Assembly: GCA_902729315.2 (NCBI GenBank)
Contig: LR746274.1
Location: 5,049,037-5,113,036 of the forward strand
DNA length: 64,000 bases
Source of the DNA: Spirodela intermedia
Taxonomy: Eukaryota; Streptophyta; Magnoliopsida; Alismatales; Araceae
Direction: 5' to 3'
Shown piece by piece: positions 36,417 to 50,359 of the stretch. Position 1 is the first letter of the stretch; every line of letters starts with the position of its first letter. A program made the translations under genes and the position numbers. The notes below the pieces were generated by a model. That model ran no database searches, was not told the DNA's origin, and worked only from the letters and a program-made list of their open reading frames with translations.

Positions 36417-39400
36417 ATGGACTCGTTGGAGGCTCTGGTAGCACACATCCAGGCGCTTTCGGGGAGTGTCGAGGAGGTTTCTCACCTCCATTCCCTGCTG
36501 AAACAGGCGGAGGCGTCTCTCCAGTCGCAGGCAGCTCGGTTGTCTTCTTTTCTGGGGCAACTCGACGCTTCGAAGCATTCTCTGGGTTACCTCTACATCC
36601 TGTAAGGGTTTCGTATTGATCGTGCTTAGCGTTTTCTGGCACCGTAGTTGCTCTAATTCTTTGATCGTTTGGTTTTCGATATCGAAGGATTGCGGTCTCC
36701 AATTGATTAGCCTATCTTCTTATCCCTTTCTAAATGTTCTATGAGTTTTGATCTATTTTTGCTGCCAAAACGTGACGTTTGTGACAATGTTTCTTGCTCG
36801 TGCGTTTGCAGGGAGGCATACTCTACTTCTATTTCAAGGGAGCAGGCTAATGAATTTCTTCCATTTGTCATTGGATTTATCAATGAATGTTCACCAGAGC
36901 AGATACGATTAGCCCCTGAGAAATGTATGGAAGAGTACTTTGATCTTTCTTTTATTTGTCACTTGTCCTCCCTTCAGAACTAACTGTCGATGCATGCTAA
37001 CTATGGTGAATTGCACTGACACTTATTTGCAGTTATATCTGTTTGTAAGAGATTCAAGGACCAACTGATGGATCTAAAAACACCAATTCAGGGAGTAGTT
37101 CCTCTAAGAACGGCTGTTCGTAAACTCCAATTATCCTCTGAGCAATTGACTGCATTACATTCAGATTTTCTTGTTCTCTGTCTGCTATCAAAGTGCTATA
37201 AAGCTGGCCTGAGCATACTTGATGACGATATATATGAGGTTGATCAACCTAAGGAATTGTTGCTGTACTGTTATTATGGGTAAGCACTCCAGTATTCCTA
37301 CTTTAGTTAATCTACTCTGAGAAAGCTAAAATGACTGCATTTTGAAGTACAACAGTTGTTCTAATTTTCATCACTCAAGTTTTGAGAACAACCGTTGTAG
37401 CTAAATTTCGTTCCATTTTGAAATACCTGACTGGCTGTCACATTTATAAATTCCCCTATGAAAACATGGAACTAGCATTCTCACACTATCATATGCGTTT
37501 ATTTCCTGGCAAATTTTTCGGGTGAAGACAATCCATCATTCAACACTTAGTCCAGGCTTTTATAGGAATCACTATGTTTCTTACTTTTCATGTCCTTTTT
37601 TCCCAGACATATAATCACCATTTTTCACTTTCCTGTGAAAGTTAGAATCCGATTTGCAATCGTTTATTATGGAGACCTGAACATGGAAACCACGTAATGT
37701 ATGCCAAATGACACTTACTGTTGGTTGTTGACTTCCTTAGGCAAATGATATGCGACCTCATTCCTCGAGGTAGCTTCCATGAGCCTGCTGAGCCATATGT
37801 CTGATCTACAGCGTCCTTGTTTTGATATATTTAAGAGAAAGGTTCCCAGGGAAGTTCTGGTGGTTATGGGTAAGAGGCAGACACCTGGCCTTGGGTTTCA
37901 TCTTACTATAGTTCTCGGAATGTTCTCTAGAAGGAACTTTGAAGGCTGTCCAATTCGTCCAACGTGCAGGGAATAACGTTGACTCTCTTCAAGATTAAAG
38001 ATCAATGTGTTTACTTATTTTGTTATGGAAAATAGTACTGAAAAATTCCTTGTGGGCTTGCATTGGTGCTAGACAAAATAGTTCGATCATACAAGTTGGA
38101 TTTGTGTAGAGCATCATATACTTGGTCACTATCTCTGAAAGACATGGAATCTGGAGTTCCCAAGAAGAAGTTTGTCTTAGGTTTAACACCTATAGGCATC
38201 TAAAAGAAGAGAGAGTTCAAAGATAGGACAATCCCATTGAAGAACAGATATAATGTCTGTGGAATGTCTGAGGTAGAGTTTTCATAGCATCACCTTAGGT
38301 GACAAGATGGGGAAGACAAAGCACCCATCCCACCTGGTCGAGAATCTCTGTGAATGGCCATGCTTGGGCAAATGCGAACTTGAGAATGCCTGAATAAATG
38401 CGTGTGAATGTTATTCGTTGACCAAAATGCATGCTCCTTTGCACCCGTCTCATATCGCTGACATACATCCAGAAGGCTATAGATGAACTATTTTAATATA
38501 ATTTTAATTAAAAATGAATGTAACCGTTTAGTGAATAACCAAACATATAAGAAAGTATAATTTTTTAATTCTTATGATGGTAGTATTAATCGGTATTTTA
38601 TTATATATAAATGATTTATTAAATATTTATCCATATGCTTTTATTCGAAATGATACATAGATTTGAGGAAATCATCTTAACACTTATCTTGCGGCCTATG
38701 TAGCAAGCCTGCAGAGCATCACCTTGATCACCTTGAAAAAATCTAAGGTGCAGAGACATAGAATTCTATGTGAACAATGAAACAGGGATCAAGAGCAGTT
38801 CATCGGAAAATGACTTTTATTGCTTTTGGCAACACTTAAATGTATGCTACTATATGTGTATGTCTATGTATCAATATATCTGAAAATGAGCAATAAACAT
38901 GTTCGCCTCCGAAAATCGTAGTGTCCTTTGTCGTTCTTGAAAATCCTAAACCACTCTTGCAGTTCATCTTAAAATTTGGTAAACTTCCCTCTCTGCTGAT
39001 AAGTTCAACCTCCTGAACATAGGTATTGAGGTAAAGAAAGTTGACTGGAGTTGTTCTCTAAGATCCTCATATGGTTCATATATTTTTTTGCAATGCTCAG
39101 TGGTTCTATTGTCGCAGTGTCCCAGTTCTGTGCTTTGAGTATTTTCCGTCTTTTCTTTTAAATGCTCGTTTAATTATTCAGTGATTTCTATCTTTTTACT
39201 TTTTTGCATGTGTACCAAATGACTATTTTGTTAGCAATGTCATCTCAGGATTGTTGTAGATTCACAAGAATCGTAATAAATCACTAGTACTGATACCAGT
39301 TTGATTTGTAACAGGGGAATGATCAATATAGGATTAAAGCATTTTCGCAAGGCATTGGAATTCCTTCATAATGTGTGTAAGAAATATAGAGTTCCAATTT

Positions 39401-42400
39401 ATTCATCATGGCACAACACTGAACACTGATGTTATGAAATTTTGTCAGGTTGTTACTGCACCAATGACAAATTTGAATGCGATTGCGATTGAAGCATACA
39501 AGAAGTACATCTTGGTTTCTCTTATTCAAAATGGGCAGGTTTGTGTAGCCTTTTTGTCTGTTTTTAACCGTTTCTAATTTTGAATTTTCTGATGCTCCAC
39601 TGGTTTCTGTTTCTATGCTTAACTCAAGTTCACTATCAGCATTCTTTTGCAAAAACTGCCAAGTTAATTACCCCTTGGTGAATTATCCTTGGTGAATTCT
39701 TGGATCATATGAATAATTTTTATGAGAAACTGGTGTAACAGATGACCAAAAGATAGGACTGGGACATCGCATTGTTTCTTCCGTTGCCAACAGCATGATC
39801 TCCATCATTTTGTCTTTGTATCCTGCCACTAATTTGCAAAAAAAATAATAATTGCAACTCCAAGCAAATGTGTAAACCGAAAACAAGCCAATTCGTGAGG
39901 AAGAATAATCTCACCTACATTCCTTCCATTAGTTTGTCTGGAGATCGTTAAATTGTGTATAAAAACTTGTCTATCATATTTAATTGACACCATAAACATC
40001 CTTTTCTTACCACAATTGTTGGTTTCAACTATATCATGATTTGTTTAATTTAATCTGAAACTAAATTTATGGTTCGTCTAATAAAATATCTGGTAGCATA
40101 AAAATTACAAAAAGCTTATTATCGAGATCCTTTGGAAGACTGAAATCCTACGTAATTGGAAACCTAAATAAACCTTGTGATGCCAAAGTTCAGTCTTTTG
40201 GATTGCAGTTGTTTCTCGTTGAAATTCTTAGTTTCATTTGTGGCATTCTAAGTTATATTGGTGGCAAGGTTGGCCTATGCTGATCCTAACTCAGAGTAGT
40301 TTGGATTTGATCCTCAAATTAGTTGATTATGGTTGAACTTATTGCTCTGAATAAATAGTACAGAAAGATAAAAAAGGAGAAAAAGTTAATGAAAAGAAAA
40401 CTGCCTTTTGTTGTCGTCTTCCTCTCCTTTTTCACGCACTTTTTCCCTCCACGTTATTTCCTTCAGATATGACTGATTGATTGCCTGGCTTCTGGCACCT
40501 TATCCTCCTATTTCTCCTCGTCCTTTTTTCCCCTTCCTTCCTTTTCTCCATGTCTTCCTCATCTTTATGATTTTGCGCCACTTTCTTATCCTCCTTGTTT
40601 TCATCACCTCTCGTCACTCCCGTCCCCAGTAAGAGCATGAGGTTTCAAAAGTTTATTCTCTTCTGATCCCACCATGAAAATGCATTAATCCACTAAAATA
40701 CATATCCTCTGCCACAGTCATCAAATCCTTTGTACACCTCCGCAGATTCTAGTTGCACCCGTGGGTGACTACAGTTACTTTTTATGAAATTTAGCATTAA
40801 TAAGTTAATTGGGTTGCTGGAGCTTCTGAACATTGGGGCAATTTTGAGAAAGGATTGTTGCTGATGCGAGGACTTCTCCAAATAACCAGTTTTGCCATCT
40901 TTTTGTCCATTTTGGACAGAAGGATATTGGTAATTTCTTTAGTGAAGGATATTAATCATTGTTGATATTACTATTGCAAATAATCTAATCTCTTATTTGA
41001 GGACATTGGAGTTTTGAACGTCTAAATATCTCCGAAGTGCTGCTTCCTCTTTATGAGTTTCTTCAGTAATCTCTTTATATATGGGGAGTTGCTTTCTTTC
41101 ATTTTTTATTCAACTCATTTATTTGAACCATATAACTGTTATCAATTAATGAATGACCTCTAAGTTGATTTTTTGTCTCTTGACTTTTCTATTTCAATCA
41201 ATCTTATGCGATCACAAGTTATCACTGTTGATCATTATGCTGTAGTCTTTATTGGGCTCATAATTTGAACTTACTCATCATGGAAATGGTTATTGTGTCA
41301 ATTAAACGCACTATGGAAAGCCTTGGAGACCTACACTGTTAGTAATCTTGAAGGTTCTTTGACAGGTTCCTCAATTTCCAAAATATACGTCCTCAGCTGC
41401 TCAGAAGAATCTAAAAATTCATACTCAGGCATGTTTCTGACGCTTGTTACAGATACCTGTGAATTTGGTTATTTTTTGTGAATTTTGTGTCGTTGAATTT
41501 AAATATTTCAACTAAGCAAGGTTCCATACACTGAGATAGTGTAATATCTGCGTATAGCAATAATTATTTTTGATTAAGAGTTTTGGCAAGCATCCACCTT
41601 AAAGTACCTCCACCCCCCCTTTCCAGGTAGTGTTTGTCCTCTTCCCAGCATCAAACAAGGAACTGCTGGGGGGTAGGAGAAAGAACCTGGCAAAGCATGT
41701 CAAAGCACTTCAAGTGGATATTATTGAAAAACTTTCTCCGTGAAATTAGCTCTATTAAAAAACACTGCTGCAGTGGCCAGCAATAATTGTCCGTGGTGAT
41801 ATGGCTTTTGGCTGAAACTCTGTAGGGTTGTTTTCTCCCTTTCTTTATCGTTTCCTTTCGTTTCTTTGCTCTGCTGACCCTTTCTTTCATACTCTCTTCA
41901 ATAGAAGCACTACTGCTAGAATCCAGCCAAACTTGGTGAGATTGGGTCAGATTAACTAGCAAATTGGCCAATCTCTCCAAAATGAAGAGAAAAAACTGAT
42001 TAGCTAGTGTCAATTCTGATTGAAATCAGGTTTGAGTATCCTAAGTACAATATCAGAGATTTGTGATATGGATAACTGACAAAAGAGAACATGATATGAT
42101 GCCGTTGGAGTCCAAAGGTGATAGTTATGAAACTGAACGGGCGGGAATGATAGAACATAGGTGTACTTGTCAAATATTCATTTGCTAGTTTTGAGGAGAC
42201 GATAGCTATACCATCACGTAGCGCTACTTTGGCTTTATAGTACCACTGAGAGTACAATCATGAGATCTTAAGTGACGCTCAATTACTTGTATGGGCTGCT
42301 GACTGCTCCTGCCACTGTTTCTTTTATGGCTTATATGCTTACACCTGGATAAGATCTGAAACTTTTCAGAATGTTTCGAGATAGCGTAGTGTCTAGTCTT

Positions 42401-43635
42401 TTCCTCATTGTGTCTTCGTTCTTCTCTCTCTTTCTTACTGCTTCTTACTTCGCCAGCATTTGTACTTGTCTGAGGATGTGCGTGGACAATGAAGTATGCT
42501 ACTAGAGCCGTATTCAAGAGTATTCTGTGATCCAGCAGCTAACTATATGGCGTTCCTTCTGTTTTCTTCCTTGCAGCCGTATCTCGATTTGGCAATTAGC
42601 TATTCAAGTGGGAAAATTTCTGAATTGGAGGCTTGCATCCAATCTAATATGGACAAGTTTCACAGCGTGAGGATATATATAGTTTCTTTTTTGTGGTTTT
42701 AGCTTTCGTTGCAACATATTTTGTAGTAAAAATAGGTATGATGCGCTAATCTGGCAATTATTCACGATAATGGTTCTCCTAGGCTTCAGTTGTCTGATGA
42801 TCTGTTACATAGTTTGAAATATTGGATTAGGCAAAGGAACACGTAAAAATAATGACCATCCTAACTCTTATGTACATTTTTAAGGACATGTCTGAAGTAT
42901 CAATGCATTCCTTCAGGACAACAACATGGGGCTGGTGAAGCAGGTGCTGTCATCCCTATATAAACGCAACATCCAAAGACTGACGCAGATGTACTTGACT
43001 CTATCGCTCCAAGACATAGCCAACGCTGTGCAGCTTCAGACGTCCAAGGAAGCAGAGATGCATGTTCTTCGGATGGTAGCCTCGCTCATCTGGAATCAGA
43101 CTATCAGTTTTCTCTAAAAGTGGGTGGTGGATTCGATCCTGTAATTGCTTTTTCTATCTCCAGATTCAAGATGGTGAGATATTCGCTACCATAAACCAGA
43201 AAGACGGAATGGTCAGTTTTCACGAGGACCCAGAGCAGTATAAATCTTGTGAGATGATTGAGCGTATCGATTCATCAATTCAGAGGTAATTTCATCATTT
43301 CTATAGCTCATTCCCAGACCCAACTATGCTATTGTGGACTAGATTAGTGAGTCATGACAATGTAGCTATCATCTCCATCTCAAGACTAAGAAGACCCCAT
43401 GGGGGTATTCATGATTAACTCAGGATAATGGCCTTGTCGAGGAAGCTCACAGCAATCGACGAGCAGATTTCTTGTGATCCTGCCTACGTGACGAAGGTGA
43501 GGATCTATGACAAAGACACCTTCTCTTTTCAACCAGTTTTGTAATGGAATCCACCATAAATGCCACCAGGTTGGGCGAGAACGCCCGAGATTCGACTTTG
43601 ATGATTTTGACTCGGTGCCCCACAAGTACATGTGA
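36417..43635 (+). CDS. CSN3: COP9 signalosome complex subunit 3 (about 421 aa)
   Basis: PCI-domain subunit of the COP9 signalosome, which removes NEDD8 from cullins and represses photomorphogenesis in the dark (FUS11/COP13 in Arabidopsis). Eleven exons: 36417-36601, 36812-36924, 37033-37279, 39315-39372, 39449-39538, 41366-41428, 42577-42666, 42917-43075, 43164-43285, 43424-43496 and 43570-43635. Conserved blocks: [12 protein letters not shown] (49-60), [59 protein letters not shown], and the PCI core at about 283-350 ([20 protein letters not shown], then EAEMHVLRM). C-terminal blocks are [20 protein letters not shown] and [20 protein letters not shown]. Length is close to the usual 420-430 aa. 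Introns 3, 5 and 6 are 1.1-2.0 kb and AT-rich. Intron 6 appears to use a GC donor (CAG|GCATGT), the only junction that keeps frame with the next exon. Confidence 0.95.
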
Positions 43636-44204
43636 GAGATAATATATTCCTCTAAATGGCAAAGAAAGCCAGAGCTATGTTGGGAGAAACCTTCGTTCTG
43701 CTCTGAACACAATTGCGCAGCTGGGCTTCTGGACAGGTACCAACCGAAGTGGCTCCGCTCCATCTTGAATATATTCTAATCTGAATCTCCTTCGAGAGCT
43801 ATGAAACAGGACATGGGTAACCTTCTGCTTTCCCTTTTGACTGTTGTAGTGCCATTGTCCTAATTTTCTATCTCTGGCTCCTGCAAGTATCCCGATTTAT
43901 CATAGTACTTGGTGAAGCAGTGAACATTTTCTTATTATAATCGATAGCAATTTTGTTCGTAAGTTTTCCAGGATATGTAACAGAAAAATTCCATTTCCTA
44001 TATTTTCAATGCACCTCAGAAGATGGTCAACTATCTTAATTCTCTGATCAGGACCTAGTTTAAAAAATACCTTTTTTATAGAAAAAATTAAATTCGTGGT
44101 AAAATAAATAGAATTCTCATAGAAATTTGCTTTCTATGATTTGATACATTATTAGGCCGATCATTTTGGGGCGGCTGCCCATCGTATATTCGTTGTACTT
44201 AAAC

Positions 44205-44992
44205 AATTTGGTGTTGACTGGAAACTAAAAATCTAAATTTTTAGCCTTGAAGATGATAAATCGCCACTTTCTGGGCACAATTTTCTGGAGAAGATTAACT
44301 TTTTGTCAACACCATGCAAGGCCTTGTCAGGGACTCTACCTACTTTTAGAGAGTTTGTAGAAGCTAAAAGGGACATTTTCAGGGGTACATTCTAGAGGAC
44401 GAAGAAGATCTTGAACTTGCATTACCATACACGAAAATCAGACTTTAAAAACTTGAAGCACTCTTTGAACACAATTTGCTTTCTGACTTTACCTTAGGGC
44501 ATGTAGGTAACATTCTCAAAGGATTTTTCCGATGCATTTGTGAATATCTTACTATGACATGAGTGAGTGAACCATTATCTCTAGTTTGCTATGAGGAAGC
44601 CCATTGTATTGCAAGCCAAAAAATTAAAATGCTTGCTGAAAAAACAACACGAAGATCTCATGATATGTGATTATTTATTCTTTTTTCCTAATTTCCAACA
44701 TTTCTCGTGAAGTGTTGATTTTTAACCGTTGCCTGTAGAAACTTGTCTAATTTTCCACGGGAAAAAATTACTGATGATGAGCAGTCAACTCACAGGGAAC
44801 CCAAATCTTATTTTCTATCCACCAGAATGCTCAAAAAATAACAGAAGCCATCCTCCCCAATACCAAAAACCGAAAAATTGGCTCCCTTTCTTCTTTAGGT
44901 ACTCAATCAGATTGGTTTAGTACAAGAGGCAATTTATCACCTTCAAGACTGAACATTTAGATTTTTAGTTTACAGTCAACACCATTTTGTCT
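44205..44992. mobile_element. Possible small TIR element (about 0.8 kb)
   Basis: Bases about 44203-44262 are matched by the reverse complement of about 44936-44993. Both contain TGGTGTTGACTG, AAACTAAAAATCTAAAT and CTTGAAG-TGATAAAT in the matching order. Terminal inverted repeats of about 60 bp flanking a noncoding interior suggest a miniature or deletion-derivative DNA transposon. Target-site duplications were not identified, and the right end overlaps the repeat domain that follows. Confidence 0.45.
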
Positions 44993-47900
44993 AGGAAACG
45001 TCCAATTCTTCTTGGGTGGTTCAACACCAAAAACTGGACGTTGACTTCCAATTGTTGGTTGTAGAAACATGTCTAGTTTTATGAGGAGAAGAATAATGAT
45101 CATGAGAAGTCAACTTCTAGGAAACACTAATATAATCTTCCACCCAAAATCTACCCCACCAAAATATTCACAAAATGACAGAAACTAGCTTAAACAATTA
45201 GGTTGGGCAGGTTGGGGAGGTGATCTGAATCGCTATCAATACAATGCGGGGCTGATTTGCTGACCGTAACGAACCTTACTCTGCCCCTGAAAAAAGAGTG
45301 GGGAGACCTTTGTGGGGAGGGATACACCCAAGATAAAGATGCACACTCCTCCATGTGAAATATGCATCTTCATGTTCATTTTTTGGTAGTCTCCAACCCC
45401 AAAAAAAGAGAAATCAGTTCCCTATTTTTTTAGGGATTCACTCAGGTTTGTTTAATACAAAAGAATAGGATGTTGATGTTGGATTTAGGATCATACTTAG
45501 ATTAAAAAAAAAAGGTATTGAATCAATTGACTTATAATCTTGACTTTGATCAACTTTGAACAGAATATTAAAACTTTGATTTTTCCTAGATCTATTGATA
45601 AGAGACTTAAGAAAGAATAACTTTTAGTGGTTTGGTGCTTTGCTAACATTAACTTATTAGGAACGACCTTATTTATGGGTTTCACTCGATTGAATATACC
45701 AATCACAACTGTTGATTAATGTGCTTAGTTTTCCCAAAAAAAGTATTTCAAAGTTTTCTTTTAGATTCAGAATTTTAGGTGGTGAAAAATTGATTAAAGG
45801 TCAACTCCTTTGAGTGCTTAAATTGATATTTAATCATAACAAAGAATATGGAATATTTCACTGTGGGATCTTTTGAAAAAATAGCATTGACTTGAGGCTT
45901 ACTCAAAAATTTGATAAAATATAAATACGATGAAGCCTTGATTGTTGCATTCCTCTCCTCATTTGGATGCTAGAAAATGGTAGAAGACATCATCATTTTA
46001 ATTTAGTTGAGTAAGATCTTTGATCGCTTGAAAAGAGTTACTCAACTCATTCACTTTGTGATGTTTGACCTATAAGGACTTCATAATTCTTCTCAGATTT
46101 TTTTAATAGAAAAATTTAACAAATTACTTGACGTTGTAGGGGAGTTATAGCTGACCATTTATGACCAATTAGTTGTTGGAGAGTCACAGCATGTATAGAG
46201 AAATCAAATTAAAAAATATTTTTAATTTTTGTGATCTCTTAATGCCTATATTTTTATAAAAAATAGTTATAAATTCAAACATTGGGAAAAATAATAATGT
46301 TTTTTAAGGATTCGGATATACCCATGAAATACTAATATATAGGTTCATTAAAAGCACAACATCTATTCTGAAGCATATTATTCAGTCAAGTCTAGTAAAT
46401 ATTTGATATTATTAAAATAAAATACATAAGTCTCTTTCCAATAAAATGGTGATTTAGTAAGAAAAATTTGTCCAAATTACCTCAAACAAAGTACAATCAT
46501 CAATTAGACAACTTATTTATAAGCATATTTTTGTGATTTAAAATATTTAACATTATTTTCTAAAACATATTTAATGATCAATATGCACTAATACTTAAAA
46601 TCTTATGTGGTAGAATGAATAATTTGAGTTTAGTTGATTATTTTGTTATCAAAATCAATAGAAGTAATGATGTAATAGCATATGTATATAATCAACTTAG
46701 TAAACTTTCATACTCATATTTCACTTCACTAGTTCTTATCAATCTGAAAATATTAATTATTACTTTTTCATTGTGCAAATTATCTAAATATTAACAATTT
46801 CAAAGGTAGTATACATAGTGAAACCAATCAAACAGTCAAATTCAATGTTATGGATCACAAACACATTCAATAAATTCATATTTGGACATATGAGATTATT
46901 TTTTAAGATTACTTTTAAATAATATAGTATTTAATTATATATCAAACATATTAAAAATCAAAAATAATTTGATGCTCTGATTGATCATATAACTATTTAT
47001 TATCATCAAAAAATTATATCTATTTAATCCTTCCATAATTGACTTTTAAGTCATTGATGATAGATATAGTTTTCTAAGGAGAAGAATAATGATGATGAAT
47101 ACTTAACTCATATAAAACTTTATTTCCCACCCACAATCTACCAAACAAAATATTTGCAAAATAATAGAAATCCTCTTCGCTGACCCCCAAAAACGAAATA
47201 TTGGTTCCTTATTGTCTTTATGGATACACTCAACTTAGTTCAATACAAAAGCATATAACATTACTATTAGATTTAAGATCACGCTTTGATCAGAAAGAGG
47301 GAGTTAAATCAGTCAAAATCTAACCTTGTCTTTGGTTAACTTATTTATTGAAATATTAAACCTTTTTCTTCATGTCCTCATCATATGATTTTTTAGATCC
47401 ATAAATTTAAGTCAATGGTTTTTTATGTGGTTCAATCTCTTATTTACATCTACTTACTAAGAACAACCTTATTCTTCGATTCCACTCAGTTGAATATACC
47501 AGTCACAATTATTGATTAATAGGTTCATCCTCCAAAAAAAAATATTTTGAAATTATCTTCTAAGTTTACATTTTCAGATGGCTAACTAATGATTAATATG
47601 TCAATTAATAAGTGATTAAACTAAGATTTCTTCACAAATTCATCTCACAAAGAATATAAAATTTTTCACTATGAATTGTTTGTAGAAGATTGTGTTACCT
47701 TGAGGTTTATCCAAAATTTCAATGAAGAAGAATAAGATATAGCATTGATTCTTGTGTTCCTCTTTTTATTTGGATTTTGACAAAAGATAGAAGACATTGA
47801 TGTTTTTATTTTATTAAGAAATATCTTGAAATAATTTCTCAAATCATTGACTTTGTGATCTTTGACTGTAAGAAATATCTTATGATTTTTCTTAGAATTT

Positions 47901-49385
47901 TCTACATAAAAGTTGAACAAAGCTAATGAGGTGACCATTTAGGACCAGCTAGTTATTGGGTAGTTATTGTGTTCATAGAGAAAATAATTACAATATATAG
48001 TTTATTTTCTGTGATTTATTGGTATCTATGTTTTTATAAAAATATTTAAAAAATTGAGCGAATGAAAAATTACTATGGTTCTTCTAAAGATTCAGATATC
48101 CTCATGAGAAACTAATATTTAGTTTCACAAAAGTGCATGTCTTTTAAAGATTTGGATATCCTCATGAGAAATTAATGTATAATTTTGTTAAAACACAAAA
48201 CCTTCATCTAATACATATCAGTTCGGTCAAGTTCAATAATTTGTATCCAAATAAAATGACGATTTAGTTATCAAAAATTGTCCAAATAAAATAAAATCGT
48301 CAATTGGACACCTCAAATCAAGATCTCAATGTTAATAATTAATATCTTAGCGATTAAAAATATAAAAATTTATTTTCTATTTTTTTTATCAATATTTAAA
48401 TTTTCTATAGTAAAAACCTAAGTTCAATAAATTATTCTATTATAAAAACAATTGAAAGTAGTAATATAACATCATAGGTACATAGTAAAGTGATTTACTT
48501 TTCATACTCATATTTTACTTTATGAATTCTCATTGATTTTAATGCCCTAATAATTACTTTTTCCCTATATATACTTTCTATAATAATAAATTTACATAGT
48601 GAAGTATATTAAGTAATTACATTTAATATTATGGGTCACAAATATACTCAATGAATTCACATTTAGATTTATGATATTATTATTTTAAATTATTTCTAGA
48701 TAATGTTATATTTAATTATATATCAAGTATATTAAAAATTAGATATAATCTGATCTTTTGAATGATCTTATAAATATTTATTATTATTTAACTTATATTC
48801 ATTTGCTCCAAGAGTTCACTTTAAGTTGTTGACTACATGTATAATTTTTCAAGGGGAAGAATAGTGACGATTAACAGTGAACTCAAAGGAAACCCTAATC
48901 TTATATTTAACCCACCAAAATATCCACAAAATAATAGAAACCATCCTCCTCAGCCCGAAACAAAAGAAAATCGATTCCCTTTTCTTAGGATACTCATTAT
49001 GGCTGATTCAGTACAAAAGAATTGGATGTCTAGTTTTCAAAGGAGAAGAATAATGATGATGAGAAGTCAACTCATAGGAAACCCTAATCTTATCTTCTAC
49101 CCACCAAAATATTCACAAAATAATATAAGCCATCCTCTCCATCACCGAAAGGAAGAAAATCGGTTTCCTTATCTTCTTTAGATACTCAAGTAGGTTAGGA
49201 AAAAAAGAATAAGATACTGACTTTCAGGTCATTGCAGAAACCCGTGGAGAAGAAAAATGATGATGAGCGTCAACTCATAAAAAACCCTAATCTTCCACCG
49301 ATAATCTACCCACCAAAATATTCACAAAATAATAGAAACCATCCCCCACCCCCTGCTTACAAATAAATACAAAAAACGAATGAAA
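44730..49385. repeat. Higher-order tandem repeat domain
   Basis: A module of about 170-200 bp recurs near 44750, 45080, 47070, 48840, 49030 and 49230. It contains a GAGAAGAATAATGATGA-type start, GTCAACTCA, AACCCTAATCTTAT and CCACCAAAATATTCACAAAAT, with variations. The last three copies are adjacent with a period of about 200 bp. Between modules the DNA is also duplicated: about 45500-46990 matches about 47280-48790 block by block (for example AATATACCA(A/G)TCACAA at about 45690 and 47500, and TTTAATTATATATCAA at about 46930 and 48712). This implies units of about 1.8-2.0 kb. The region ends about 80 bp from the lipoxygenase stop codon. No protein-coding gene was supported. Confidence 0.75.
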
Positions 49386-49465
49386 GGTTCCTTTGGTTCA
49401 TTACCCAGGCAGCAGCGGCGGCGGCGGCGATGGCGGTGGCGGTGGCGGTGGCGGCGGGGGTGTGA

Positions 49466-50325
49466 TCAGATGGAGATGCTGTTGGGAATCCCCCGGCCGG
49501 TGGCCCCGGGGCCGGAGGACCGGAGCAGCAGCTCATAGGGCGGCACTCCAGCCCCCGTCCTGTTCTTCAGCCCCGGGTCCTTGTTCCTCCTCTTGATTAC
49601 CTCCTCCGCCTCCTCCAACCTGGCCGAGAACCGCTCGAACGCTGCTGCCACCTCGCCGCCGGCCGCCACCCAGCTCCCGCCGCCGCCCTCCGACAGCTCC
49701 CCCAGATACTCCTCGTCGGGCGAGTGCGTGGAGAGCGTGTCCTGCACCGCCATTATCTGTGTCGCCTGCAGCTGCGTCGGCAGCGAGGAGAGGAACTCCG
49801 CCTGCGGATCCTGCAGGAACCTCTCGTACTCCGGCGTGCCCTCCTCGGGGATGAGCTTCTTCATCAGCGCCGGCCGGTTGGGCATGTACCCGCCGAAGGG
49901 GTACTGCCCGAAGTTGACCGCGGCGTGCTGGCCGGAGGCGGTCCAGATGATGGTGGCGAGGATCTTCACGAGGTCCTCTGCGGTGGCGAGCGGCGGCCAC
50001 CAGGGCTCGTGGAGCTTGTCTGGGTGGCCCTTGGTCTTGACCTCGTGCCACCAGGACTGGAGCTCGCCGTCGCCGGAGACGACGGCGTCGGAGGGGTAGA
50101 AGAGGGAGACGTAGTCCCTGACCCAGTCTTCGATGGCGGACCAGACGAGGAGGGCGTCGGCGGCGTAGGGGTAGTCCTCGATGACGAGCTTGACGCCGCA
50201 GGGCTCCGAGGGGTCCTCCTCCGCCATCCCCCTGATGATAGAAACAGGAAAAAAAAAAAACAGGGCGAAAGCTGGGTCTGGTTAGGGTTTGTGATTTTTT
50301 TACAGTCGAGCAGAAGAAAGAGGAA

Positions 50326-50359
<34 letters not shown>

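Noticed and set aside
37779-37976. 65-codon frame inside CSN3 intron 3
   Set aside because: No similarity to CSN3 or any known domain; the flanking exons join in phase without it.
48837-49181. 114-codon frame in the repeat domain
   Set aside because: It spans two copies of the tandem module and repeats the same peptide string; no independent evidence of coding.
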